DNA of 64,000 bases from Liriodendron chinense (Eukaryota; Streptophyta; Magnoliopsida; Magnoliales; Magnoliaceae). Below are positions 45,087 through 57,739 of this stretch, one piece after another. Under the pieces are notes generated by a model. The model worked only from the letters and a program-made list of their open reading frames with translations, made no database searches and was not told the DNA's origin. How positions within the stretch are numbered: position 1 is the first letter of the stretch; each line of letters opens with the position of its first letter. The DNA is taken from positions 2,993,490 to 3,057,489 of the forward strand of contig ML058588.1 of the NCBI GenBank assembly GCA_003013855.2, given 5' to 3'. The position numbers were made by a program, and so were the translations under genes.

Positions 45087-46641
45087 TGTAGACACCCCAC
45101 CTTCGGTTACACTGTTGGTAGAGATAGCTGGTTGAATGGAGGACCATACCCCCAAATCCCAAGTCCAAACTCAGCCAAACTCACCCTTGTAAGCCCCATT
45201 CCATAGCCCAGTTCAAGCCTGAACCCAGTCAACCCAGTCCTAAACACCACCCTGAAAAATCCCCCATAAAAAAGGCCAGTCAAAAAAAATCCTTAAAAAG
45301 TTAAACTCACTGAATCAACTCGCTGAGTTAACCCGCTGAGTTAACCCGCTGAGTCAACCCGTCGAGTTAACCCGTCGAGTCAAAACACCGAGTCAACCCG
45401 TCGAGTCAACCCGTCGAGTCAAACCACCGAGTCGACCCGCTGAGTCAATTCACTGAGTCGACCAGCGAGTCCAACAGCAGCCCCGAGGGAGCGACCGTAC
45501 TCGCGGGAAACCGAGGAGCGGCCGTACGGGCGGCCCATGGCAGGCCGCCCGGACAAAATTACGAGAGCTACCACTCCTCGCTGCTATAAATACCCCCCTC
45601 CCCTTCTCATTTCAACATCCCTCCAAGTCCATTTCAGCCCGAGAGCTCTGAGTCCACCTCTCCACCCTTTAGCCCATTTTTCCACCAAGGAGAGCCCGAG
45701 TGAGGAGAGCCTAGCCCTGGTCCAGCCCAGCCTGACCACTGGTCCAAGCCTCCCAAGCCATCCAAGTCTTGATCCAGCCACTCGAAGCCAACCCTTGCGA
45801 CACCTCCGTCCACTCAGCTACTCTTTTCCAGCATCATCTCATTTGCATCTAGCATAAGTGCAACATTTACTTTTCTTCCAACCCCCCTGCTTCACTACAA
45901 GCACTTTGATTATTCAAACACACCGCATGCATCTCGCATAAAGCATCTGTCAGTTCGAGCGTATGCTCTGGGCTTGCCCATTGTTGGAACCTGCCCATCA
46001 GAAACTCTTACTGTTCAGACCTGCATTCACGTACATATCACTATAAGCACTTTAAATATTCAAGCACACAGCATGCATCATCTCGCATAAAGCACCTGTC
46101 AGTTCGAGCGTACGCTCTGGGCTTGCCCGTTGTTGGAACCTGCCCATCAGAAACTCTTACTGTTCAGACCCGCATTCATGCATCATGTCATCCATGAGAA
46201 TATACGAGGATTAAACTAGACTTTCAAGTATCCGATCGATTCTGTGAAGTAGAGACCGTACTTCGGTACGGGCAGTGTGTGGGGTGCTTAACCTCTTCCC
46301 ACCCTGTAACCGTGATCCCTTACCTTGAATCTCTGGCCGCAGATTAACAGGAGTCATTTTAGAGGAAGGAATCTTCGGATTCCCTTCTCTAACGTTTCTA
46401 CAGGGTCTAGCCGACTGTAGATTCGAAGTAACTGGCTAGTGGCGACTCTGGTCTTATATAAACTCATTTAAACATATCCAGCTTAACACGACAACCAAAT
46501 GAAGCCCTCGAGAACGAGGCAAGCCAGTGGCACAAACGGCGATTTCGCACTCACGCATCCTCATCTCCTTCTTTTCCGAAAGGAAAGGGGAAGGGAGAAG
46601 AACGTCGTGTGGGAGCGCGGAAAAATCGGCGAGGGTCCACA
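45087..46641 (+). repeat. 5' LTR
   Basis: Holds a minisatellite of CTGAGTCAACCCG-like units (about 45308-45470), an inverted repeat GGGCGGCC/GGCCGCCC (45528-45550), a TATA box TATAAATA (45585-45592) and a 146-bp tandem duplication (45901-46046 and 46047-46190, with CTGTCAGTTCGAGCGTA). Confidence 0.9.
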
Positions 46642-46642
46642 G

Positions 46643-46661
46643 AATGGCGACTTCGCTGGGG
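46643..46661 (+). other. Candidate primer binding site
   Basis: AATGGCGACTTCGCTGGGG directly follows the 5' LTR. The TGG start fits the complement of a tRNA CCA end. The tRNA is not identified. Confidence 0.5.
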
Positions 46662-46931
46662 ATTAGCTAGTCCCACTAGTCGTGATCCGACTTGAAAACA
46701 GAATCCTTCCCGTACTTGAAAGTCATTAATCCTCATATAATCTCATCTGCATAACATTCTACCCAAACCCAAACAAAAAAAAATATAGAAAATTCCAAAA
46801 CAAAAAAAATAGAAAATCCCAAAACCCAAAAAGAGTAAAGTATAGTCCTCACCATTGCGCCACCTCGGGCTCAACGTGTTCGGAGACAGCTTCCCTTCCG
46901 CAGCATAATCCGCACTCGGGCTCAGCAAGCC

Positions 46932-49878
46932 ATGTCCGACCACGAAGAAGAAACTCATCACTTCCCTGCTCTTGAAATAACCGAAGCACAACCTCCAGCG
47001 CAACAGCCCATTGATAATACGCCAATCATACAAGAATTGGCACAAGGAGTGAGAGCAATGTAAGAAATGCTCTTGCAATTCATGCAAGCACAAGCCACCG
47101 CAGCAGCCAACAATCAAGTTGGCCAAGTTCAGCAATCTCAGCAACCATGCCGGGTCCTCCCGGCCTCCAGTTCAAATCAAGCACAACCATCGGAGTCTGC
47201 CCAAGACTACCGACAGCAGCCATCTCAGCCCTTCGCTATGGGGCATCCTTCTCAATATCTTCCTGCGACGACAAGGCCATCTCAGAGCACTTCCGTTGCA
47301 GGAACATCCAGTCAGCTTCCAGTCAATCTTGCCAACAACAATCTCAGTATATCTCAGCACGTCCCCGCCGATGGGACACCTTTTCAATTTCAGCACATCC
47401 CCGCCGATGGGATTTCAATTCAATCTCCAGCAACAGGGACAGCACTGGCGAATGCCCACAATGGGGGTCAGTGTCAAGCCCACGTCAATCAGCGGACAGT
47501 GGCGAATACCCAACAAGGGGTCACTTCCCAGCATCTCAGCCTCCTGCAAACAGGAGCACTTTTCAATTCCAGCACATCCCCGCCGATGGGATTCCAGTTA
47601 ATTTCCAGCAATCTTCAATTCAGCAAAATCCAATTAATTTTCAGCAATCTTCAATTCAGCAAAATCCAGTCAATTTCCAGCAAGTTCCAGTTCAACCTTC
47701 AGTACAGTCTCCAGTTCAGTTACCATCATTTCAAGCACAAGTTCATCAGAATCCAGTTCAGTCATCAAATAAATTTCAGCAACCCGCGGTTGCTTTTCAG
47801 CAAGCCCATAGGGTCGAAGACATCGACCACTATGCCGAAGAAGAACGTGCCTTACTCCAGGAGGCACCAGTCGCTCGAACAGATCACTCAGGACTGGACG
47901 AGTTGCGGGAGCAGTTCCAGATCTTGCAAAATCAGCTTCAGCGACAGCAAGGAATCGACTTACCTTCGACCAAGTTCAGAGACTTGTGTCCTTTCCCAGA
48001 TGCTCAAGTACCTCAAAAATTTGAGGTACCAAAATTCAAGAGATACGATGGCAGCGGTTGTCCCACAGCACATCTCAAGGCTTTCTGCGGGGAGCTGAGT
48101 ACAATCGCAGGAAATGAAGGGGCCCTTATTCGTTTGTTCCAAAAATCTCTGAAGGGCGATGCCCTAGATTGGTACACTTCATTGGACTGCCACCGCATCA
48201 GAACATGGGAACAACTTTCCCAGGCTTTCGTCGACAGATTCGCATACAATCTCAACATGGCACCCAGAAGAGCCGACCTCGCAGCACTTAGGCAAAGGAG
48301 TGATGAAATACTATCAGCTTATGTGGGACGTTGGCTAGCTATGGCAGCCAGAATGCGGACACCCATCGACGATGAAGAACAAATCTCCATGATTGTTCAT
48401 TCAACATATCCAGGCATATCCGGGTATCTCATCTCGCATCCATATGCGAACTTCTCTCAGCTAATCCGTACTGGAGAGCAAGTCGAAGCAGGAATCCGTG
48501 CCGGGACGATTTCCCCATGGCCTCATCAAGCCACTCCAGTCAAGAGGAACAGAGTGGAAGGAAGACCTATCGGGCACGGGAATGGAAACCGCAGTGGTTC
48601 TCCTCCCCGCCCAACAGAGGTAAACAACATCAACACCACTGCTCAAGGAAATCAACATGCTCCCCCACAGGGACGTCAACAGTATCAGCAGAATCAAGTT
48701 CAGCATCAGCCTCAGCGGTATCAGCCACAACTGAATCCTCAGCCACAGCCACCTCGACAACAGCAGCAGTTCAGAGGAAACGGCCAATACTCATACCAGA
48801 ACAGGCAGAATTACAGGGAGTTCAGGAAGTTCACTCCACTCAGTCAACCACTTAGTCAAATCATGACTACGCTGGTACAAAAGCAGTTACTCACTCTGAT
48901 GACACCTAGGCCTCCGCCTCATCCTTTGCCTCTAAACTACCGAGAAAATGAGTACTGTGCCTACCATCAAGGACGTGGCCACGCCACTGATCGATGCTAT
49001 ACTTTGAAAAATGCTATACAAGACCTAATTGATGACCGCAAGATCGTCATCTCGGTCCCTGGAACTTCTCCAGCAGCTTCCACCAACATCCTTCAGAATC
49101 CTCTGCCTCAACATCCGACGGACCCCAGTTCGTCTCGTGGCCCTGCAGTCAATAGTATAGAAGAAGGGGATCATCTCGATCGCTTCTTCTCCCCCATCCA
49201 ATCCATTCACGCCTACACTTATGAGCCAACAAATCCTCCTCCAGTCTTGCAAGGGGCAAGTCCCTTTCTTCCTTCAATCTCCGAGCCAGTAGTGCTTGAA
49301 GGAGCACCTCCATATGATATACCAGTTGTTCAAGGGCACCTTACAACCATTCAAGCTGGAAACCAGTCGTCCTGGAAGGAGCACAATCATACATTGAGCC
49401 CACATACGAACCTGTCATCTTGCAAGGGGCAACTCCAGAACAATCCAATCCGCAATGGAAGGATTACTACTCATCAGCAGCAAGAGCCCGTTGTCTTGGA
49501 AGGAGCTCTTCCAGTCAAGCCTGTCATATTGCAAGGGGCAAGTCCCAGAGGCGTATCAATCACGCAACGGCAGCTCGGACTGAACAGAGAAACCTCCTGC
49601 CATATCAAGAGGACCAGTATTCATTCCATGGGAGCCTCCCTGCCCCAGGAACAGTCAAGCCAGGACCACGACCTTATGTGGTCTATGAAGACAAGCCTCG
49701 ATACTACCCCTTCAGCACAGGCAACAATGTAGTCCTCAAGGCAAAAGCTCCATACGAGGAAGATCTGGTACCCACAACAGCACCGTTGCAAGAACCGGTG
49801 GTCCTAGAAGGCAAAAGGGAGGAAAACTACAAAGAGGTTCCATGGCACTATCCAGAATGTGCGAAGTGGGGAACATGA
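46932..49878 (+). pseudogene. Retrotransposon gag, broken
   Basis: Begins at ATG 46932 and meets an in-frame TAA at 47061-47063. A glutamine- and proline-rich N-terminal part continues in that frame, then shifts frame near 47550. The conserved gag core lies at about 48000-48520 (PKFKRYDG, LFQKSLKGDALDWY, FVDRFAYN). A zinc-knuckle-like motif C-x2-H-x4-H-x4-C at about 48960-49000 follows. A second frameshift near 49650 leads to a tail ending at 49878. Repeats encoding VVLEGA/ILQGAS lie in the C-terminal third. Gag would form the particle shell; this copy cannot be translated whole. Confidence 0.8.
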
Positions 49879-50124
49879 ATCCCAATGGGCGTTGCATCCG
49901 AAGAGATAATCAGAACAGAGGAGATACCAAAGGCGCTCTCTCAGGCCTCGGCAACAAAAATGAAGCCGCATACGATGTGGCAACTCAGCTCAAGTCAATC
50001 CCTGCGCAAATCTCAGTATGGGAGCTACTCTGCACATCTCGCATACACCGAGAAATGTTTGCCAAAACCTTGAGCGATGCTCATGTCTCCTCCGATACGG
50101 CACCAGAGATGATAGCATTAATGA

Positions 50125-50811
50125 TTGGACAACTCCTGGCTCCGCGCTGCCATCACCTTCACAGATAATGAGTTGCCACCAGAGGGACGTGATCATGGGC
50201 GATCCCTCAACATAGCCTTACGATACAAAGACCTCTGTGTTCCGCTGGTCCTTATCGATAATGGCTCAAGCTTAAATGTCTGCCCACTCAAGACTGCAGA
50301 ACGTCTGGGAATCAGTCCTTCTTCATTCCGACCCAGCACCATATGCGTCAGAGCATTCGACAACACCCGCCGATCAGTGAAGGGGAGGTCGACATAGAGG
50401 TACAGATAGGTCCGGAAGTCTCCACCATCACATTCCAAGTCCTGGATATATCAGCCTCTTTCAACATGTTGCTCGGACGACCTGTGGCTGCATAAGGTTG
50501 GAGCTGTGCCATCAACCCTGCATCAACGAGTGAAGTATATCTGTGGAAATCAAGTGATCTCTATCCATGCAGAGAAGGAGCTCATCATTCCTTCCAATGC
50601 TGCTGCCACTGAACCAGACATCTCGGTCATCGATATCCAGCACTCTGAAGAAGACATCCCGTTTCATAGTTTCGAATTCGAGACTGTGAACTCTATCGCC
50701 AATCCAGAATCGATAAGGGTGGAACGTGTCTTTTCATACGGCAGAGCGTCTGAGCCTCAAATACCGAATGAAGAATCACTTCAAATCCAGAAAGGTACTG
50801 CTGATATATAA
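50125..50811 (+). pseudogene. Retrotransposon aspartic protease region, broken
   Basis: LIDNGSSLNV at about 50250-50280 carries the D-x-G-like active site in the DNGSS form. Downstream LLGRP and STLHQRVKYI motifs are in other frames, with a stop at 50395-50397. The spacer to the polymerase (50812-51600) holds tandem repeats encoding QGHNLPTS-like units (about 51100-51230). Confidence 0.7.
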
Positions 50812-51386
50812 CCAACGCAAATGGGGACTCGGATACAGGTCAACATTCATGGACAAAAGGAGGAAGAAATTTCGGTGCTCACCCATCCAGTTCGTCAAGC
50901 CAGGAGAACCTTGCAAAGATCCAGGAGGGAATCAACCGACTGCACTACACAAAGGCCTCCCGATGAGCCTAGTTTGGGCCACATGGCCTCCCATTCGATG
51001 GGATCAGATTCTCGAACCATCTAAGCCTCCAGAAGAAGAAGAAAAGGATGAAGACGAAAAAGGAAGTCAAATACAGCAGCTTCAGGACCAGGTTACTCTG
51101 ACACCTGCTCCCAACCAGGGGCACAACTTGCCCACTTCTCTCAACCAGGGGCACAACCTGCCCACTTCAATCAGCAAGGGGCACAACTCGCCCATCTCAG
51201 CACCAATTAGCAAGGGGCACGACTTGCCCATCTCTGCAAAGTCAACATCATCAATCATCAGCCAGGGGCAGAAGCAGCCCATCCATTGGACCAAGAAAGG
51301 GAAGTGGCCAGCCCTAGATTGGTCTGATGTCAAGGTTCCAAACTTGTGTCTCACTGTGAAACCAGACGAACTACAATGCAAGGTAA

Positions 51387-53554
51387 GTGATCCGGGAGGG
51401 ACTGGGTGCGACTCAGATCTCGAACCCGACCAGCGAGAAGTCATGGTCATTGGGCCAGACCATGATTCTTCGCCCAAATCATCAACCCCCACCTCTTCAG
51501 GGGAGGAAGTGTGGGGTCCTGAATGGTCATCTGTTCCCCTCACTTTTGAATCAGCCAAAGAGCCATCTGAGGGCTCTGGCTTCCAAAAAAAACGCCTGTT
51601 TAAGCAGCGACCGGAACTTTGAAACAAGTTGGGATCAATCATGGTCAGCAATGCCCGCTTGTTCAAAGTCCCGTGAATTTCGAAAATCCAAAAAAATCAA
51701 AAACTTTCAAAAGCCAAAAACATCTAGTATTTTCATTTCAGAAAAATCTCAAAAACCAAAAAATATTTCTTTTCCTGCATTCAATAGTGTGCCAAGTTCG
51801 TCTAAAGAGTCGCATGAGTTTGAAGTCGAATCATATGATTTCGACATCGAATTAGACTTCGAACTCATGGGTCTGGACGAAGCTCGGGACGAGAAAGATG
51901 ATGATCCAGCTCCCGAACTAGAGGATCTCCTCAAAAAGTTCGAATCTAAAGCCAATGTTGTAGCCGATGATTTCGAGATAGTAAACTTGGGGACACCTGA
52001 GATCCCTAGGGAAGTACGCATTGGAAAATCGTTGCCACCTGAGATGAAACAGAAAATGATAGAGTTCCTAGCTCCAAGATTGTCCAACTTCGCGTTCTCA
52101 TATGAAGACATGCCGGGGCTCGATGAAGAGCTCGTTGTACACCATCTGCCAACCAAGGCAGATATGAAGCCAGTAAAGCAGAAACTTCGAAGAATGAAGC
52201 CAGAGTGGGCCCTGAAAGTCCGAGATGAAGTCATCAAACAATACAATGCGGGATTCTTAGTAGTCTCCAATTACCCTGAATGGCTCGCCAACATCGTACC
52301 AGTACCGAAGAAGGATGGCAAGGTTCGAATGTGCATCGACTTCCGAGATCTCAAGAAAGCCAGTCCAAAAGATGACTTCCCTTTGCCACATATCGACACT
52401 CTGGTCGACAACACTGCTGGATACAAGATCTTCTCATTCATGGACGGGTTCTCAGGTTACAATCAGGTTAAGATGGCCATCGAAGATCGTGAGAAGACAG
52501 CATTTATCACTCCCTGGGGAACCTTCTGTTACAGGGTGATGCCGTTCGGTCTGAAGAACGCAGGAGCAACATATCAGCGAGCAATGACAGCACTATTCCA
52601 CGACATGATGAACAAAGAGCTCGAAGTATATGTGGACGACATGATCGTCAAATCTCGCACAATTGAAGGACACTTTGAAGATCTGAAGAAATTATTTAAC
52701 AGATTAGAAAAGTACAAGCTCCGTCTCAACCCTCAGAAATGTGTCTTCGGTGCAATGGGAGGTAAGCTCCTCGGCTTTATGGTGAGCGAGGACGGCATCA
52801 GGGTCGACGAGACCAAAACCAGAGCAATCATCGAGATGCCCCCTCCTAGAACAGAGAAGAAATTCGTGGCTTCCTCGGCAGAATCCAATACATCAGTCGC
52901 TTCATCGCACAGCTCACACCTATCTGTGAGCCCATATTCAAGCTCCTTCGGAAGAACGTCCCAAAAGAATGGAATGATGATTGCCAAGTCGCTTTCGACC
53001 GCATCAAGAAATATCTCATGAATCCTCCAGTCCTAGTGCCGCCCACTCCTGGACGACCACTATTGTTATACATCTCGGTAGCAGCAGAAGCCATTGGCTG
53101 TGTCCTCGGCCAGCACGACAAGACCGGGAAGAAGGAACAAGCAATATACTATTTGAGCCGGAAGTTCACCGACTATGAGACCAGGTATTCCCCGATCGAG
53201 AAGACTTGCCTCGCCCTAGTCTGGGCAACTCAGCGACTCCGTCAATACATGATTGCATTCCCTATTCTCCTCCTCGCTCACATGGATCCGCTCAAGTACC
53301 TGTTCGAGAAGCCAGCACTCACTGGAAGAATAGCTAAATGGCAGCTACTCCTGTCTGAGTTTGACATCACCTATGTCACTCAAAAGGCAATCAAGGGGCA
53401 GGCCCTCGCCGATCATCTTGCGGCTCACTCTCTCCTGGACTATCAGCCGCTCAAGACGTTCTTTCCTGATGAAGATCTCTTGCTCATTGAAGAGGATGAA
53501 AAGAAGAAGAAAGATGAATGGACATTATTCTTCGACGGCGCAGCAAAATTCTAA
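51387..53554 (+). pseudogene. Reverse transcriptase and first RNase H, frameshifted
   Basis: RT motifs in order: VPKKDGKVRMCIDFRDLKKA (about 52300), FSFMDGFSGYNQ (about 52432), FGLKNAGATYQRAM (about 52545) and YVDDMIV (about 52629). The catalytic aspartates are present. The frame breaks at about 52860; RNase H continues in another frame (AIGCVLGQ, EKTCLALVWATQRLRQYM) to 53554. Family: Ty3/gypsy RVT_1 and RNase H. Confidence 0.9.
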
Positions 53555-53759
53555 AGGGAGTGGTATTGGAGCAATCCTCTACTCTCCAGATGATGTCCCT
53601 ATTCCTATCTCGAGGCGCATCGCATTCGAGTGCACCAACAACATGGCAGAGTATGAAGCATGCATCGCTGGCTTAAGGGAAGTCATAATCTTAGGCGTCA
53701 AGAAGCTACGAGTGTTTGGAGACTCACAGCTTATCATCAATCAGACCAATGGCGAATGA
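53540..53759 (+). pseudogene. Second (archaeal-type) RNase H domain
   Basis: LFFDGA, then after a frameshift GIGAILYSPD, NNMAEYEACIAGL and VFGDSQLIINQ give the D-E-D metal ligands. Ends with TGA at 53757-53759, in frame with the integrase. An additional RNase H in this position is a mark of the Tat lineage. Confidence 0.8.
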
Positions 53760-53777
53760 AAGACCAAAGACGAGAAG

Positions 53778-55229
53778 TTGATACCATATCATGTGTATCT
53801 TGACAATCTGATCGAAGAATTCAAGGAAATCACCTTCTCATACATGCCCAGAGCCAAGAACCAGTTTGCAGATGCTCTCGCCACGCTTGCATCAATGCTC
53901 GAGATACCAAAAGGAGATTCAGAATGGGAGCTCACAGTTGAAGTTCAAGAAGAACCTGCCTTTTGCCTGCAAATAGAAGAAGCCGAAGCTGTCCCTGACA
54001 AACCCTGGTATGCCGACATCAAGCAATATCTCGAAACCCAGAAGTATCCAGAGTCAGCAACAGCGACAGACCGCCGAACCATTCAACGTTTGGCCGGCCA
54101 GTTCACCATCAGTGGCGAAGTTCTTTACAAGCGATCCTATAATCACATCCTCCTTCGATGCGTCGATGAAACAGAAGCTGCAAAGATCATGAAAGAAATA
54201 CACGAAGGAATCTGTGGCCCACACATGAATGGGCACATGATGGCAAAGAAGATTCTACGACTCGGCTACTATTGGCTCACCATGGAGACAGACTGTTGCC
54301 AGCACGTCAGAAAATGCTTCAAGTGTCAGGAGCATGCAAATCAAATCCATGCCCCATTATCAGAGTTATACAACCTGACCACCCCCTGGCCCTTCTCCAT
54401 GTGGGGACTCGACATCATCGGCAAAATCAGTCCCAAAGCATCAAATGGTCATGAGTACATACTTGTGGCAGTCGACTACTTCACCAAGTGGGTTGAGGCA
54501 GCCTCCTACACCACGATTGCAGCATCTCAAGTGATCAAATTTATGAGGAACAACATCATATGCCGGTATGGAATCCCCAATGCTATCATCACAGATAATG
54601 GGACCCCGTTCGTCAACAAGAAGATGGATGACTTCCTCAGTAAATTCAAGATCCAACGTCATCGATCAAGCCCCTACCGTCCCCAGATGAATGGTGGGGT
54701 AGAAGCCTTAAACAAGACAATCGTCAGGATACGTGAGAAGATGGTCATGACCTATCGAGATTGGTCAGATATGCTCCCATATGCACTTTGGGCCTATCGA
54801 ACGTCTGTACGGTCTGCTACGGGCGTTACTCCTTTCGAGCTTACTTACGGAATGGAAGCAGTCCTACCAGTCGAGGTGGAAATACCATCATTACGGGTAT
54901 TACTAGAAAGCGGAATTGAAGAAGGAGAATGGCAACGGGCCAGATTCGATCAGTTGCAGCTAGCAGATGAAAAGCGCATGCGTGCACTAAGTCATTCACA
55001 ATGCTATCAGAAAAGGATCGCTCGGGCTTACAACAAGAGAGTCCGAAAAAGAAGTTTCAAGGTAGGCGACATGGTCATTCTACCGTCGCACCTTCCAGAT
55101 CCCAGAGGAAAGTTCAAACCCTCGTGGGACGGGCCACTGATCGTCAAGGAAGTACTTCCCGGAGGCGCCCTCCGACTCACTAGCATGAGAGGGGTGGATC
55201 TCCTGAGCCAATCAACGCCGACAACGTGA
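53778..55229 (+). pseudogene. Retrotransposon integrase
   Basis: A 483-codon open stretch. A zinc-binding region has H..H and C-x2-C (CFKCQEH near 54316). The core has D in MWGLDIIG (about 54408), D in ITDNGTPF (about 54595) and E in GGVEALNK (about 54700), a complete D-D-E set. The C-terminus changes frame near 55190, losing the usual PEPINAD ending. The DDE core is intact, unlike the rest of pol. Confidence 0.88.
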
Positions 55230-55299
55230 AAATCCTCACAGGTAAGCCATCCAACCTTATCAAGAGTTACATTAGTAGAGCTGAAGTCAAGAGTCAAGG

Positions 55300-57700
55300 C
55301 TTAGACCTCTGAGATCCCTTCCCGTTCACCAATAAGTGTTCCAAAATAAAGGGTTCAAAGTCAAAAAAAAAGAATAGAGCAAAAAAAGGGGGCACCCAAC
55401 TAAAAAAAAAAGAGAGAGAGAGAAGAAGAAGAAGAAGAAAGAAAGAAAGAAAGAAAGAAAAAGAAAAAAAAATCGACTCAAAAGAAACACATCCATCCAT
55501 CCATCCACCTCAGAAGGGTCTGTAGCTAAGGCCGACAGCTCTGCCATTGTAACTTAGATAAGGGCCGAAAGGTTACCATCGGCTGGCAACGACGGATTCC
55601 TGACCTCTGGTCGCCGCAGTTATCCAAAAAAAAAGTAAAAAAAAGAAAAAAAGAGAGAGATGTGTGCCTAAACAAAGAGGGGCGGAGTGAAAACCCGAAA
55701 GGGCGCTCCGAGTAAAAACAGTGGACACACAGTGGACTTGGTGAAAACTCGAAAGGGCGCCAGGGTAAAAACAGCATAGCTGCCAAGGGGCAGGCAAGAT
55801 CAAATACCCGGGACGTGGTGAAAATCCGAAAGGGCGCCACGGGAAAAAATGACGGGCAAGCCGGACCCAGCGAAAACCCGAAAGGGCGTTGCGGGTAATA
55901 ATGGCTAAGAAAAAAGAAAAAAAAAGCAGGTACATGAGAGATCCAAGCGACATGAAGATTCAATGAAAGCAAGGATGGCGGCTATAAGTCGAGAATTCTT
56001 TCAAGATCTGCCCAAATTCTAGGGGCAGGATACCATTGCGCACTATCTTAAGGGGACCAAGACCCTTGGTGAATATTAAAGAAAATCGAGTATAACATCA
56101 GGCTGAGTCAAATATTCTGATTCCTACATCTAAAAGCACAAATCCGAATCACGCATAGACAGACAAGCACTTGGCACAAATTTTCATTTCATGCATGATT
56201 TGCATACATATATTTAAAAAAAAAAAAAATCATTTTTCCTTATTCATATATATGCAAAAAAAAATCTTACAGGGCTTTCAAAATAAACGTCCTTCAATCA
56301 ACTAATGGGGTACCTTCCGTGAGTGCATTTCCCCCGATCATCCCTCCCAGAAGGTAAGTATCTCTCTTCCTACTTTAATGCTTCAATCCTTTTGCTAAAG
56401 TATTTTCTCTCTTCACAGGTACTAGAAGGCAATCTAAGATCAGCCCATCTATGTCCATCATACCCCCATCTCCACCATCAATCACATCATCTAGGTGGCC
56501 CACATTCAAGGGATGCATAGCCTTACCTATATCCCATCGCCTCATCTCATCCATGCCATCCATTTCTCCCACAATCAAAGCCCCATTCAAATCTGGAATT
56601 TCAGCATGGCTGCCATTAATGGGGCCATTCAAAACTCCACCAACAACCATCTCTAGCCCCTCATCAATGCCCCCATTCAATGCCCCATCTCCACCATCCA
56701 TTAAAGAAATCCCTCCATCATTAAAGCCTTCAATACTTTCTGAAGTGTGGGACCCACCATGGACAGCCCCCACAACCCTTAAATCTCCACCATCCATTGC
56801 CCAAGAAAGGACAAAGCAAGATGAGGACAAGATGAGAAGGAAAGAGGAGACAAAGGGAAGATTTATGGTCGAAATCGAACCTGGACGTACAGAGCAGGTG
56901 GAGACAAAGACAATGGACAGCAGAGAATGTCCGAACCAGAGCCAGCCCAGGCCGCTCAAGAGGCGAGCCTTGGGCGGCCTGCTCTGGGCCGCCCGTATGG
57001 ACGCGGTTCCTCTCTCTCCGCGGGATTGGCTCCAAGGTTCTTGGTAGGTGAGGCTGACAGTCCACATCAGCAGATGGCACTCCGTGGGCCGCCCAAGGCT
57101 CCGGTCCACTCCAGATTTCGATTGAGGCTGATCAAGATCATATAAAAGGTGCCCATCGGTCCAATTATGAAGTAATGCGGCCAGAACATGGCTAATCAAG
57201 TCAAAGAGAAGGAAAGGTGATCAAGTGGGGGCCACAAGCAATCCAAGTCATTCAAAGACTAGATCACCATGATCTAAACCATTGAAGAACCTGCATGAGC
57301 CACCAAACAACAAGATCAAAGGGCTGATCATCAAAAGAAGGGCCAGAATCCAAGATCTAATCATCAAATGGGCCCACAAAGCCAAGTCAAGCAATCTGAG
57401 ACGTTCAAGCCATCATCCACACCATGAGAAGCCTTCTTAGCCTCACAAAACATCAAGGATAGGTGCTCCAAAGCAAAGCTGAGGTCTATAAAGGGCCCAT
57501 GGGGCCAATTCAAGCAATTCAAACCATTCAAATCACAATCAGCCCTGTCAGAAGCTAAACAAAGCAAGGTAAGTATGCTCAACCCGAAAAAATTGGTCCG
57601 AAGACCTTAAACTACGTCGGGATCAAGATCCCGAGGGACTTTCAATAAAAACCGGCATCGGTCTTCTTCAAAATCTGGTGGCTTCGGACATTTTCTAAAA

Positions 57701-57739
<39 letters not shown>

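Noticed and set aside
47067..48098. 343-codon open frame as a separate gene
   Set aside because: Its first part is retrotransposon gag in its own frame; after about 47560 it is a shadow of the gag frame that continues at 47147-49732.
51082..51666. 194-codon minus-strand open frame
   Set aside because: Antisense to the repeat-rich spacer between protease and reverse transcriptase; no domain is visible.
55526..55972. Minus-strand open frame with repeated RPFGFS-like peptide
   Set aside because: It is the translation of the GAAAACCCGAAAGGGCG tandem repeat, not a protein family.
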